NCBI RefSeq assembly: GCF_002177135.1
Contig: NZ_MWPH01000002.1
Location: forward strand, 434,001 to 498,000
DNA length: 64,000 bases
From: Natronolimnobius baerhuensis
GTDB taxonomy: Archaea > Halobacteriota > Halobacteria > Halobacteriales > Natrialbaceae
Direction: 5' to 3'
Under the pieces are notes generated by a model, which saw nothing but the letters and a program-made list of their open reading frames with translations, made no database searches and was not told where the DNA came from. A program made the position numbers and the translations under genes. How positions within the stretch are numbered: position 1 is the first letter of the stretch; the number at the start of each line of letters is the position of its first letter. Positions 34,588 to 43,143 of this stretch are shown here, in pieces.

Positions 34588-35244
34588 TCAGAACAGGTCG
34601 ACGAGCCCCTCGAGCGAGTGGATTTCGTGTGCTGGCGTCGTCGGTAGCTCGTACTCGTGGCGGTGCTCTCGGCGGATAAACGCCGCGTCGATTCCTGCCT
34701 TCTCGGCTGCGGTCACGTCGACCCGGCTATCGCCGACGTACAGCGGATTCGAAACGCCCAACTCGTCGATTGCCGACTCGAGATAGTACGCGTTGGGTTT
34801 CTTGCGCTGGATTCCCTGTATCGTTGGCTCTCGCCCGTACCAGACCTCGAACCCGTCCAGTGCGAGGTGCTCGAGAATGTTCCTGATCGTCTCGTGTTGG
34901 TTGTTGCTTACAATCGCCTGTGGCACAGCGAGTCGCTCGAGGGCGGCGACATCGTCGTAGAGGCGCTTTCGGCCAGCAGTGATTTCGGCGCGTTGGGCCG
35001 CAATCGCCGCCTGTTCGCGAGCGTGCCAGAGCGTTTCGGGCTCGACCGCGTGCGTCTCAGCAACCTGTCGCAGCGAGGCAACGCTCGGGCTGATGAGTTC
35101 CTCGAGGTGCTCGTCTGTCGGCTCGCGCTCGCTTACGTTCTCGAGTGCCGTCTGCATCGCCTGGACCAGCACGTCGTACTCCGTCGGCGTCGTCAGGACG
35201 CCGTCGTTATCGAAGATGACCGCATCGTACGTGTTCGCTCCCAT
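34588..35244 (-). CDS. HAD-superfamily hydrolase (phosphatase)
   Basis: A 218-residue HAD protein. Motif I VIFDNDGVL supplies the nucleophile D12 and D14, motif II is IVSNNQ, motif III Lys is in RKKPNAYYLE, and motif IV YVGDSRVDV. A helical cap of roughly residues 18-85 places it among beta-phosphoglucomutase or phosphoglycolate-like phosphatases. Its last codons happen to hold an 18-bp match to the origin box (34616-34633). Confidence 0.9.
   Translation of the reverse strand: MGANTYDAVIFDNDGVLTTPTEYDVLVQAMQTALENVSEREPTDEHLEELISPSVASLRQVAETHAVEPETLWHAREQAAIAAQRAEITAGRKRLYDDVAALERLAVPQAIVSNNQHETIRNILEHLALDGFEVWYGREPTIQGIQRKKPNAYYLESAIDELGVSNPLYVGDSRVDVTAAEKAGIDAAFIRREHRHEYELPTTPAHEIHSLEGLVDLF
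34616..34633 (+). repeat. 18-bp match to origin repeat inside HAD gene
   Basis: GAGTGGATTTCGTGTGCT is identical to 18 bases of origin box copy 5 (minus strand of 4696-4724). Here it codes AHEIHS in the HAD protein, so coding constraint may account for it. Confidence 0.4.
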
Positions 35245-35564
35245 TCACCTCGAGAGAGGGGACGGAGCCGTTTTGGCGTTGCGCTCGAGTCGCGTCAGTT
35301 CTTGCTCGGTGGATGCCATCTTTGAAATAGGGTGGCGCGGCCAAAGCTGGTGATGGGTTCCACACTATCGTCCACTCACCCGTGCGACCCGGGTTGTGTT
35401 GCTGGCACGCGGCGGCCGCCTCGGACTCGAGTCAAACCGCTTGGACTGACATGCGCTTCTACCCGACGACTGCTGAAATCCCCAAGTTACGCGACCAAGG
35501 CCACTGTCGCGGTCACGCAGACCTCCGTCACCTCGAGCACCCACAGCCGACCGGAGGCGAGGCG
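35245..35564. other. Spacer between HAD and DUF6735 genes
   Basis: About 320 bases with no supportable gene. An in-frame ATG at 35451 would extend the next gene by 38 Arg/His-rich residues, which do not look like halophile coding. GGAGG at 35552-35557 is a Shine-Dalgarno for the start at 35565/35568. I see no RNA gene or repeat here. Confidence 0.5.
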
Positions 35565-35567
35565 ATG

Positions 35568-36155
35568 ATGGGTCATCGCGCACTCGTCGCCTACGAGCGC
35601 CCCGATCACCTGTACGATCTGCGCTACAGCCACTGGGGCGGACAAGACGACTCGCTCAGAGACGAGATCACCGCCGACGCACCACTTGCAGATGGCGCAG
35701 TCGACGGCTCGCTGCTCGCTGATTCGATTACTCGAGACCGCATCCTCGCCGAGCATCTCGACCCCTGCGTTCACGAACTGCTGTACGTCGTCTCACCCGA
35801 AGCCGACTACACGGTCACGGCCTCGGTCGTCTGCTGGCTCGAGTGGGGCGACGGCCGCGACGCCGGTCGTGGCGCGCTCATCTCACTCGAGCCCGATGAC
35901 GATGTCCACCGCGTCCGGACGTGGTTTCGCGCAACCAAAACGGTCCTCGGCGATAGCATCGAGATGGGCGCGCTCTCGAGACGGGCTGCTCGCACCTATC
36001 TCGAGGCTCGCGTCTGTGAGGACTACGACGGCACGATCTACACACATGGACGTTCGCTCGATGAGCCAGATGCTTACGAGCCGCGACGGGACCGATTGCT
36101 GGCAGACGATGCCTGGGACGCAGACGACGGACTCGGCGGTGTTGGCCCTCACTAA
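35568..36155 (+). CDS. Conserved haloarchaeal protein (DUF6735-like)
   Basis: 195 residues beginning MGHRALVAYERPD. I recall this start as that of DUF6735 proteins. LYDLRYSHWGG, CVHELLYVVSPEADYTVTASV and FRATKTVLGD are the strongest parts. No catalytic motif or membrane segment is seen. A GGAGG 8-11 bp upstream supports this start. Function unknown. Confidence 0.72.
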   Translation: MGHRALVAYERPDHLYDLRYSHWGGQDDSLRDEITADAPLADGAVDGSLLADSITRDRILAEHLDPCVHELLYVVSPEADYTVTASVVCWLEWGDGRDAGRGALISLEPDDDVHRVRTWFRATKTVLGDSIEMGALSRRAARTYLEARVCEDYDGTIYTHGRSLDEPDAYEPRRDRLLADDAWDADDGLGGVGPH

Positions 36156-36157
36156 CG

Positions 36158-37939
36158 TTATTCCGCCTGGCTGTCGCTCCAGCGCGCATCCGCGAGCGTC
36201 CGCTGGACGACATCGTTGCCGACGGCCTCGCCGAGCGTCTCGAAGCCCGCCCGCTCGCTGCGGTCGTCGGCGTTTGCGACCAGTCGAGAGACGATGAACT
36301 CCGGCGTCGAACGCCCGACCGTATCGAAGCGGGGTTGGTAGTCGACCAGCAACTCGAGGTCAGGATTCAGCCCTTCCGCAAAGATACCGTCAACGCGAGC
36401 CTCCGGCGGCAGTGGCTCTAAATCGTCCGCGAGGTGGGTGACGAACACCCCCAGCGCGTCGCGCTCGACGGTCAGACGGACGAGTCCGTGCAGCAGATCC
36501 GCCGCGCTGCCGGGTTCGGTGATCGCCTCAAACTCGTCGACCAGCATCAGCGTGCGCCCGCCAGAGGACAACGGCGGCACAATCGAGCGCAGGGTTGACT
36601 CGAGGACGCCCGCGTTGAAACTCGCATGGCGGCGATGGAACACAAGCGAGTCGACGGGCGTTACTTCGGCACGGTCGGCGGGGACGGGCAAGCCCATCAT
36701 CGCGAGCAGGACGACCTGACACAGTGTCTCGAGCAGCGTCGTCTTCCCACCGCTGTTCGCGCCGGTGAGGACGGTTACGCGTTCCTCGTCGGGGGCTTTC
36801 TCGAGATCTGCCTCCGTGAGTTCGTGCTCGCCAAGCGCGTACGTCACGGGCTGGACTGCCTCCTCGTCGGTCGCTGCGATGGAGAGATTGCGGGCGTTGT
36901 GGACGGAGACGGCGGCATCGGATCCCTCGCGAAACGTCGGCCGCGTACAGTCGTAGGCGAGTGCAAAGCGCGCCAGCGACAGGTGCAATGCAATGTCGTC
37001 GACCGCGGAGACGGCCTGCGAGACGGCGTCGTCGGCCTCGGCGAGCGTCGCTTCGAACTCGCTTGCGACTGACTGCTCGCGCTCGTCGATGGCTGCGGTG
37101 AGATCGCTTCGCAGTGTTCGCAACGTTGTGCCGACGAAATCAGTCGCGTCGGTCGCGTCGGTCGGCATCGCCTCGCGGATCCGGTCGACGGTCACGTTCG
37201 TCTCCGTCCGCAGGTGATCCTCGAACGCCTCCTGAAACTGGTCGACAGTGCGAACGGCGTCCGAGCGCAACTCCTCGATCAGATCCAGCGCGTTGGCGTC
37301 CATATCCTCGACCGCGCCCAGCGCATCCCGGAGTCGATCCAGTTCGTCGTCCGCACCGCGTGCAACCCGACCGCGGGCTCCCTCGAGTGCCCCCAGTGCG
37401 TCCGCCGCATCTGTAAGCGTCTCGCGCTCGAGGTCGGCAATCGCCGCGAACGGACCGGAGTCGACGCCCGCCTCGAGCAATGCGAGGGCAGCCTCGACGG
37501 CCGCGTGTTCGCTCTCGTTGCGCTCGTCATAGTGTGCATATGCCGTCAGCACAGTCTCGCGGTCGTCGTCTTCGAGGTCGGCCCAGGCGTCCCGCGCGGC
37601 GAGGACGTCCTCGAGACGGTCGGTCATCGCTTCGCGGCTGGAGAGTGGCGTCAACACGCGGATACGGTCGGCCGCACGCTGTGTCACGGCGTACTCGGCG
37701 GCCAGATCGAGGAGGTCCTTGTACGCCGAGCGCGAATCACTCGTCGCCAGTACGTCGATACCGTCTCCGCCTGTTGCCCGCCGCAAAATTCGCGTGGCAC
37801 GACCGCGGGCTAACCCGGCGTCCGCAAGCGCGCGCACGTCTCCGCTCTCGATTGCCTGTGTCGCCCGTTCCTGTCCTAACTCCTCGAGCAACGTCTCCCG
37901 GGTCTTCGGGCCGACGCCCCAGTACTCCTCGAGTCGCAT
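36158..37939 (-). CDS. MutS-like ATPase with N-terminal helix-hairpin-helix
   Basis: A 593-residue protein. Residues 5-25 (YWGVGPKTRETLLEELG) form a helix-hairpin-helix DNA-binding motif. The middle is helical and very acidic. The C-terminal part is a MutS-type ABC ATPase: Walker A GANSGGKT (393-400), the family block NAGVLESTLRSI, Walker B LMLVDEF (465-471), and the His switch VTHLADD. There is no mismatch-recognition domain I, so this is a MutS2/MutS5-like archaeal branch, perhaps for recombination or ribosome/DNA structure processing. Stops 3 bp from the convergent DUF6735 gene. Confidence 0.85.
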   Translation of the reverse strand: MRLEEYWGVGPKTRETLLEELGQERATQAIESGDVRALADAGLARGRATRILRRATGGDGIDVLATSDSRSAYKDLLDLAAEYAVTQRAADRIRVLTPLSSREAMTDRLEDVLAARDAWADLEDDDRETVLTAYAHYDERNESEHAAVEAALALLEAGVDSGPFAAIADLERETLTDAADALGALEGARGRVARGADDELDRLRDALGAVEDMDANALDLIEELRSDAVRTVDQFQEAFEDHLRTETNVTVDRIREAMPTDATDATDFVGTTLRTLRSDLTAAIDEREQSVASEFEATLAEADDAVSQAVSAVDDIALHLSLARFALAYDCTRPTFREGSDAAVSVHNARNLSIAATDEEAVQPVTYALGEHELTEADLEKAPDEERVTVLTGANSGGKTTLLETLCQVVLLAMMGLPVPADRAEVTPVDSLVFHRRHASFNAGVLESTLRSIVPPLSSGGRTLMLVDEFEAITEPGSAADLLHGLVRLTVERDALGVFVTHLADDLEPLPPEARVDGIFAEGLNPDLELLVDYQPRFDTVGRSTPEFIVSRLVANADDRSERAGFETLGEAVGNDVVQRTLADARWSDSQAE

Positions 37940-38056
37940 AGTCTACTCGAGGTGTTCGAGGGAACTGTCTTGATACTGCCGGATAGCGCGATTGAGAGGC
38001 CGGTGGCAAATGACAACCGGCAGTTTAGCGGTTCGCAGTGGCTTTCCGACGGTGCG

Positions 38057-39313
38057 TTAGACTGCTTCCCAGGGGCCCCATTGACTGGCTCCCGGTTCCT
38101 GATCTTGGGTCCACCACTGGGCTTCCCAGGTCGTGCCGTTGTGTGTGACGCGGTCGCCGTCGGTATAGATCTGGTCAGGGTCCCACGCGCCAGCGTCACC
38201 TGTCCCTGAGCCGTCATCGTTGCCGCCGTTGCCGTCGTTTCCGCCGGTATCTCCGTTTCCGGAGTCGCCGTTGGACCCGTCTGCGTCGCCGACTTCTTCC
38301 CAGGGACCCCACTGGTCGGTGCCGGGTTCCTGGTTCTGGGTCCACCACTGGGCCTCCCAGACGGTGCCGTCCCACGTGACCTGATCGCCCTCGGTGTACG
38401 TCTGATTCGGATCCCAGGTGTCGCCATCGCTTGGATCATCGCCAGGGTCGTCTCCGGGATCCTCACCTGGGTCGCCGCCAGGGTCGCCACCCGGGTCACC
38501 GCCACTGCCGTCGGTTTCACTGAACGAGACGGAGGCACTGTTTGCGCCCTGATAGCCGTAGGCTTCGACGGCCATGATCTGGTAGTCGTGACTCCCCAAC
38601 TCGAGGCCGGCGCTCTCCCAGGCGTCGAAGTGGTTGCCGATGTTGATCGTCCCGCTGGTACGTGAGTTCTGGCGGATACTCCAGTACTGCGTGAACGTCG
38701 CCGTCCCCTCGATGGAGGGCTGTTCGATGCGCTCGGACGTGGCGATATCGTACGTGCCACCGTCGCTCTCGTGACTGCCGTGTTCCTCGTCGCCGGGCCG
38801 GTACGTCCCGTAGTTTTCGATAATGTAGTACTCGACGAGCGGATCTGTCGTCCAGCCGTAGAGACACAGGTAGGAGTTATCCGTCGGATTGTGCGTGGCG
38901 TCGTACTCGATTGTCCGTCGCCCGCCGGGGTTCCACCCCATCCCGACGACGAAATTGCCAGTGTCTTGCCAGTCGACGCTGTAACTGCCGGCCTCCTCGA
39001 GCGTCATCGAGACTGAGTCTTCGGTGTCGGTCCAGAACGAGACGAAGTGCCCGTCGTATTCGGTCTGCTGGTTCTCGGTGAGTGTTTCCTGGGCAGCAAC
39101 TGGGGTCGCCATGGCTCCGGCACCGAGACCGGTCGCCGCAGCAGCCCCGACGGCCTGCAGGTACCCTCGCCGACCGAGTGCGTGCTGGTTGCCCGTTGTG
39201 GATTCGCTCGCTCGATTCTCACCCGGCATGAAGTCGGTCACACTCCGTGCCATATCGGTGAGGCTGGGTCGGTTCTCCGCCGAATCGTCGGTCTCACAGT
39301 CGTTGTTTGGCAT
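38057..39313 (-). CDS. Secreted GH11 endo-xylanase with two carbohydrate-binding modules
   Basis: A 418-residue enzyme. A late Tat signal (GRRGYLQAVGAAAATGLG, cleavage near AAQ-E, residue 75) follows an acidic N-terminal stretch. Residues 80-265 are a GH11 beta-jelly roll with both signatures: PLVEYYIIENYGTYRP (nucleophile E161) and IMAVEAYGYQGANSAS (acid/base E250), and TFTQYWSIRQN. A Pro-Gly-Asp linker (270-297) and two near-identical CBM5/12-type modules follow (about 298-341 and 374-418), each with WDP-Q-Y-GD-V and WEAQWW-TQ-QEPG-WGPWE. It cleaves beta-1,4-xylan outside the cell. GH11 is rare in archaea. Confidence 0.92.
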   Translation of the reverse strand: MPNNDCETDDSAENRPSLTDMARSVTDFMPGENRASESTTGNQHALGRRGYLQAVGAAAATGLGAGAMATPVAAQETLTENQQTEYDGHFVSFWTDTEDSVSMTLEEAGSYSVDWQDTGNFVVGMGWNPGGRRTIEYDATHNPTDNSYLCLYGWTTDPLVEYYIIENYGTYRPGDEEHGSHESDGGTYDIATSERIEQPSIEGTATFTQYWSIRQNSRTSGTINIGNHFDAWESAGLELGSHDYQIMAVEAYGYQGANSASVSFSETDGSGGDPGGDPGGDPGEDPGDDPGDDPSDGDTWDPNQTYTEGDQVTWDGTVWEAQWWTQNQEPGTDQWGPWEEVGDADGSNGDSGNGDTGGNDGNGGNDDGSGTGDAGAWDPDQIYTDGDRVTHNGTTWEAQWWTQDQEPGASQWGPWEAV

Positions 39314-39553
39314 ACTGCAGCAGATTATTTCACACTATATCGTATAAAATTATTCTAGAAAAATAGTGAGGTACAGTGACGGACATGGCTGCTGACGCAT
39401 CGAGAGTAACGCTTTCTAGACGGAGACCACCGAACACGTCGGTCAACGCAACTCTTAGATGTGTACACAAACGTGGATATATTCTCTCGAGAGGACCGTC
39501 GGTGGCCGCACAAACACGGGGATTTTTATCTGCCGAGCGCCCTACACTCTCCC

Positions 39554-41065
39554 ATGACTGATGGGCGGGGCGAAACTCCCCGGCGAACAGGAATGACCGA
39601 GAAGTGCGGCGTCGTCGGCGTCTCACTTGACGGTCGAGCGGCGGCACGACCGTTGTATTATGCACTCTATGCACTCCAGCATCGCGGCCAGGAGTCCGCG
39701 GGGATTGTCACGCACGACGGCTTCCAGCAACACAGCCACGTCGAGATGGGCCTCGTCGGCGACGTCTTCGACGAAGACGACCTCGACGTACTGAATGGGT
39801 CTGCAGGGATTGGCCACGTCCGCTATCCAACCGCAGGCTCCGTCGATTCGTGCTGTGCACAACCGTTTTCGGTCTCGTTCAAAAGCGGCTCACTCGGCCT
39901 CTCACATAACGGTAACCTCGTCAACGCCGACGAGATCCGCGACGAACTCGCCGCTGTTGGCCACGCCTTTACCAGCGACGGCGACACCGAGGTCATCGCC
40001 CACGACTTAGCGCGCAACCTCCTCGAGGAGGACCTCGTGCGCGCGGTCAAACGGACAATGAATCGCATCCACGGGTCGTACTCGCTGACGATCAGCCACG
40101 ACGATACGATTCTTGGCGTTCGCGACCCACAGGGCAATCGACCGCTCTGTATCGGCGAACTCGAGGACGGCTACATTCTCGCCTCAGAATCGTCGGCTAT
40201 CGACACGCTCGATGGAGACCTCGTTCGCGATGTCAAGCCGGGCGAACTGATCGTCTTGCAAGAAGATGGCCAGGGCTTTGACTCCTACCAGCTCGTCGAA
40301 CAGGAGAACACAGCCCACTGCTTCTTCGAGCACGTCTACTTTGCGCGCCCGGACAGCGTCATCGACGAGACGCTCGTCTACGAAGCGCGTCGAAATCTCG
40401 GCCGCAAACTCTGGGAGGAAAGCGGCGTCGAGACCGATGTCGTCATGCCGGTTCCTGACTCCGGACGCGCGTTCGCCTCGGGCTATGCAGACGCCGCAAG
40501 CGAGACGACCGCCGATGGCGACCCTCGCGACGAAAACGACAACGGTGTCGAGTTCGCCGAAGGCCTGATGAAAAACCGCTACGTCGGCCGGACGTTCATC
40601 ATGCCCACGCAGGACGAACGTGAACGCGCCGTCCGCCTGAAACTCAACCCGATCAAATCCACAATCGAGGGCAAAACCGTCACCGTCATCGACGACTCGA
40701 TTGTCCGCGGAACCACCTCCACACAACTCGTTCAGTTGCTCAAAGACTGTGGCGCAGAGGAGGTCCACGTCCGTATCGGAGCCCCCGCCATCGTTGCTCC
40801 CTGCTACATGGGCATCGACATGGCCACCCGCGAGGAACTCATCGCCGCCGGCAAGTCCACCGCCGATATCCGCGACGAGATCAGCGCTGACAGCCTCGCG
40901 TACCTCTCGACCGATTCCGTCGCCGAGGTGCTCGAGAACGACCGCGATGACCTCTGTCTTGGCTGTGTCACCGGCGAGTACCCCTACGATATCGAGGGCG
41001 AGGAAACCGACCGCGACGTGAATCGGCCGGAACTCGGTGGACAACCGATGTACGCCGACGATTAA
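39554..41065 (+). CDS. purF: Amidophosphoribosyltransferase PurF
   Basis: First committed enzyme of purine synthesis (PRPP + glutamine to phosphoribosylamine). The Ntn-hydrolase glutaminase half starts MTEKCGVVGVSLDG, with Cys5 of that start the nucleophile after processing, and has LQHRGQESAGIVTHDG. The PRTase half has VTVIDDSIVRGTTSTQLV. A C-terminal CLGCVTGEYP matches other archaeal PurF. I used ATG 39554 because TTTTTATC lies 27 bp upstream (leaderless); the ATG at 39593 would give the usual short leader. Confidence 0.96.
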   Translation: MTDGRGETPRRTGMTEKCGVVGVSLDGRAAARPLYYALYALQHRGQESAGIVTHDGFQQHSHVEMGLVGDVFDEDDLDVLNGSAGIGHVRYPTAGSVDSCCAQPFSVSFKSGSLGLSHNGNLVNADEIRDELAAVGHAFTSDGDTEVIAHDLARNLLEEDLVRAVKRTMNRIHGSYSLTISHDDTILGVRDPQGNRPLCIGELEDGYILASESSAIDTLDGDLVRDVKPGELIVLQEDGQGFDSYQLVEQENTAHCFFEHVYFARPDSVIDETLVYEARRNLGRKLWEESGVETDVVMPVPDSGRAFASGYADAASETTADGDPRDENDNGVEFAEGLMKNRYVGRTFIMPTQDERERAVRLKLNPIKSTIEGKTVTVIDDSIVRGTTSTQLVQLLKDCGAEEVHVRIGAPAIVAPCYMGIDMATREELIAAGKSTADIRDEISADSLAYLSTDSVAEVLENDRDDLCLGCVTGEYPYDIEGEETDRDVNRPELGGQPMYADD

Positions 41066-41166
41066 CCTGCGCCTGCGTTTCACTCGAGTCGCACGTTCAG
41101 ATTCCGCGCGTTCAGATTCGCTCAAAACGTATCAATATTTAAGGGGTGAACACTCGACTATCCGCT

Positions 41167-41310
41167 ATGACGATAGACGAGTTTCTCGAGGGCGAATCGC
41201 TGACCGGACGACAGGCGATGTTGATCTTCTTTGGCTTTTTGATCCTGATTGTCATCGCTGCGTTGTTCCTGATCACGTTCAGTGACTTCTTCCAGAATCT
41301 GGTCACGTAG
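41167..41310 (+). CDS. 47-residue single-helix membrane protein
   Basis: ATG at 41167 to TAG at 41310. Acidic 10-residue head, then LIFFGFLILIVIAALFLITF as membrane helix and a short polar end. TATTTAAG at about 41137-41144 is 27 bp before the ATG, giving a leaderless promoter. Codon third positions and acidity fit a real gene. Too short for a family call. Confidence 0.7.
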   Translation: MTIDEFLEGESLTGRQAMLIFFGFLILIVIAALFLITFSDFFQNLVT

Positions 41311-41413
41311 GTAATAGGAATGCTCGTAGACATTCATAGATTCGCCTACTGAAACCGATTCACGGCCACGTCACGCCCTGATAGAAACAGCCGGTTGGCT
41401 ACGAGAATCCCTC

Positions 41414-41977
41414 TCAGTAGACAACGTGTAACAGCACGTAGACGGCAATTCCAAGCGAAAACGAGACGAGCCAGAGCGTCGCCGCGTACCGCCCAACACG
41501 GGCGTGACTGGTCCGTCGCAATTCTGCGGTCGGATACGCACTCGCTAGCAACAGCGCATAGTACACGAGCGGGATGCAGACAACCGCGAGAAAGATATGA
41601 ACGGCAAGTAGCGGGAGATAGACGAACTGATACACCGTTTCTGGACCAGGGAACGACTGTGGGCCACCCATCGCAACCAGGCGGTACAGATACAGCACTA
41701 GAAACGCCGCGAACAGGCCGAACGAGGCGACCATCGCGAGTCGGTGGCGCTCAATGTTCCCGCGGCGAATCGCTCGCCAACCCAGCATAATCGTCACGAT
41801 TGCACTCGCACTGATCGCAACGTTGGCGTGTGGAATCGACTCGAGGACCCACTCGGGCGCGGCCGGTACGAGCGACGGCGGAATGCGCCCGCCTGCAGCC
41901 GCAAAGACGACTGCGAGCGAGACGACGCTGAGAATCGCCGTGAGCGGGCGAACCCGCTCTCGAGGCACGTACTCCAT
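41414..41977 (-). CDS. DUF420 membrane protein
   Basis: 187 residues with five helices: a pattern of IPHANVAISASAIVTIMLGWRAIRRGNIERHRLAMVAS and LLAVHIFLAVVCIPLVYYALLLA. Conserved His in IERHRL and VHIF suggest a cofactor or metal link. DUF420 proteins occur with cytochrome oxidase assembly (CtaM). No oxidase gene is beside it here. Confidence 0.87.
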   Translation of the reverse strand: MEYVPRERVRPLTAILSVVSLAVVFAAAGGRIPPSLVPAAPEWVLESIPHANVAISASAIVTIMLGWRAIRRGNIERHRLAMVASFGLFAAFLVLYLYRLVAMGGPQSFPGPETVYQFVYLPLLAVHIFLAVVCIPLVYYALLLASAYPTAELRRTSHARVGRYAATLWLVSFSLGIAVYVLLHVVY

Positions 41978-42097
41978 GTGTCAGGATTCGCCTGTGGGAG
42001 GAAAGCGGTTACTGTCCTCGCCACGCAATGGCGGAGTGACGCTTGGTACAGCCTCGAGGCAGTCACTCTCGTACTCGTAATTGACGGAAAATCAGCC

Positions 42098-42117
42098 GGA
42101 CAGCACGGCGGCTGTCC
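42098..42117. terminator. GGACAGC/GCTGTCC stem-loop
   Basis: A 7-bp perfect stem with a 6-base loop at the left edge of the hairpin cluster beside tRNA-Leu. It could end the tRNA transcript, which runs leftwards, or form part of that cluster. Assigned from structure only. Confidence 0.3.
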
Positions 42118-42145
42118 AGTGTAGTTTCCTAAAGGATTATGCGTG

Positions 42146-42285
42146 GGTGATGTCCTCGAAGGGAAATCACCTGCATCGTTGTGCTCGGCGGTTACACCGT
42201 GTTTCACGGGTGCAAAGCACCCGTTCAACAACTCGCGGAACCTTCGGTTCCGCGCTCGCCTCGCTGTTGGTGGACTACGTCCACC
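42146..42285. other. Cluster of short-loop hairpins next to tRNA-Leu
   Basis: Stem-loops in order: GGTGAT/ATCACC (42146-42171); CACCGTG-TTT-CACGGGTG (42195-42212); CGGGTGC-AAA-GCACCCG (42207-42223), which overlaps and excludes the previous one; CGCGGAACC-TTC-GGTTCCGCG (42234-42254); GGTGGAC-TAC-GTCCACC (42269-42285). No gene is visible. It lies between two copies of ATGCGTGGG (42139-42147 and 42292-42300), the second being the tRNA 3' end. Possibly a structured RNA, a remnant of an integrated element, or a terminator complex. Confidence 0.55.
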
Positions 42286-42292
42286 CATGCGA

Positions 42293-42377
<85 letters not shown>

Positions 42378-42418
42378 TCGCTGTGTCTTTCTTTTCCGCA
42401 CTCATTCGTATCCAGTGT

Positions 42419-42428
42419 GATTATAAAA
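42419..42428 (-). promoter_or_regulatory. TATA box of tRNA-Leu
   Basis: On the minus strand GCTTTTATAATC is centred about 46 bp before the mature tRNA 5' end, allowing a leader of about 20 nt to be removed by RNase P. Confidence 0.5.
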
Positions 42429-42517
42429 GCCCTTTCCTTTGTCTCCGGGCCTGCGGTGAGGTCACAGGGGACTCAACGGAGCGGTGATTTCAAATGCATC
42501 AGTTGCCAACAGCTACC

Positions 42518-43066
42518 ATGGCTAAATACTCGACCGGTTCGTCTTCCAGTGGCGGTGGAACGAACTGTGAACTCTGTGGTGCCGAAAGCAACTCGCTCCG
42601 TCTGGCCTCGGTCGCCGGTGCCGAACTCGAGGTCTGTCCAGATTGTGCGCCCCATGACGACAACCAGAAGCAGAGCGGTTCGCGCGGGTCCGGCTCAGGT
42701 GCTGGCTCCGGTTCCGGCGCTGGGGCTGGCTCGTCCGGGCAGAGTGAGGAACAAAATCGCAAGAAGAAGGCGGCCCAGAACGTCGCAAAGGCGAACCCTG
42801 TCTGGGATGGCGACTCCGAGCACTGGGAAAAAGAGGGGACGAACTACAACGACGACCCGCTGCCGTACCTTGTCACGGACTACGGCGAGAGCCTCATCGA
42901 GGCCCGACAGGATGCGGGTCTCAAGCGTGAGGAACTCGCCGAGGAACTCGGCGCACGCGAGAAAGACCTCCTCGCCGTCGAACAGGGTCGCGCAACCCAG
43001 GCTGGAATCGGTGGCGGACTGATCGACGCACTCGAGGAGCGCCTCGACATCGAACTCGCGGAGTAA
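42518..43066 (+). CDS. Multiprotein-bridging factor 1-like transcription factor
   Basis: 182 residues. N-terminal zinc ribbon CELCGAE...CPDC (about 20-48), a Gly/Ser linker with repeated SGSGAG, and a C-terminal Cro/C1 helix-turn-helix (SLIEARQDAGLKREELAEELGAREKDLLAVEQGR). This is the archaeal MBF1 layout, which links TBP to regulators. Start at MAKYSTG; an ATG 24 bp upstream gives a non-matching extension. Confidence 0.92.
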   Translation: MAKYSTGSSSSGGGTNCELCGAESNSLRLASVAGAELEVCPDCAPHDDNQKQSGSRGSGSGAGSGSGAGAGSSGQSEEQNRKKKAAQNVAKANPVWDGDSEHWEKEGTNYNDDPLPYLVTDYGESLIEARQDAGLKREELAEELGAREKDLLAVEQGRATQAGIGGGLIDALEERLDIELAE

Positions 43067-43143
43067 TCGCGACCGGCAGGACGAGCGATGACGCTCGCCA
43101 CTCGGCGAGCAGACTTTTAGTACCGGCCCACGCAGTCAAACCG

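Noticed and set aside
35382-35564. N-terminal extension of the DUF6735-like gene from 35382 or 35451
   Set aside because: The extension is rich in Arg, His and Cys; a Shine-Dalgarno lies before 35565/35568 and the family starts MGHRALVAY.
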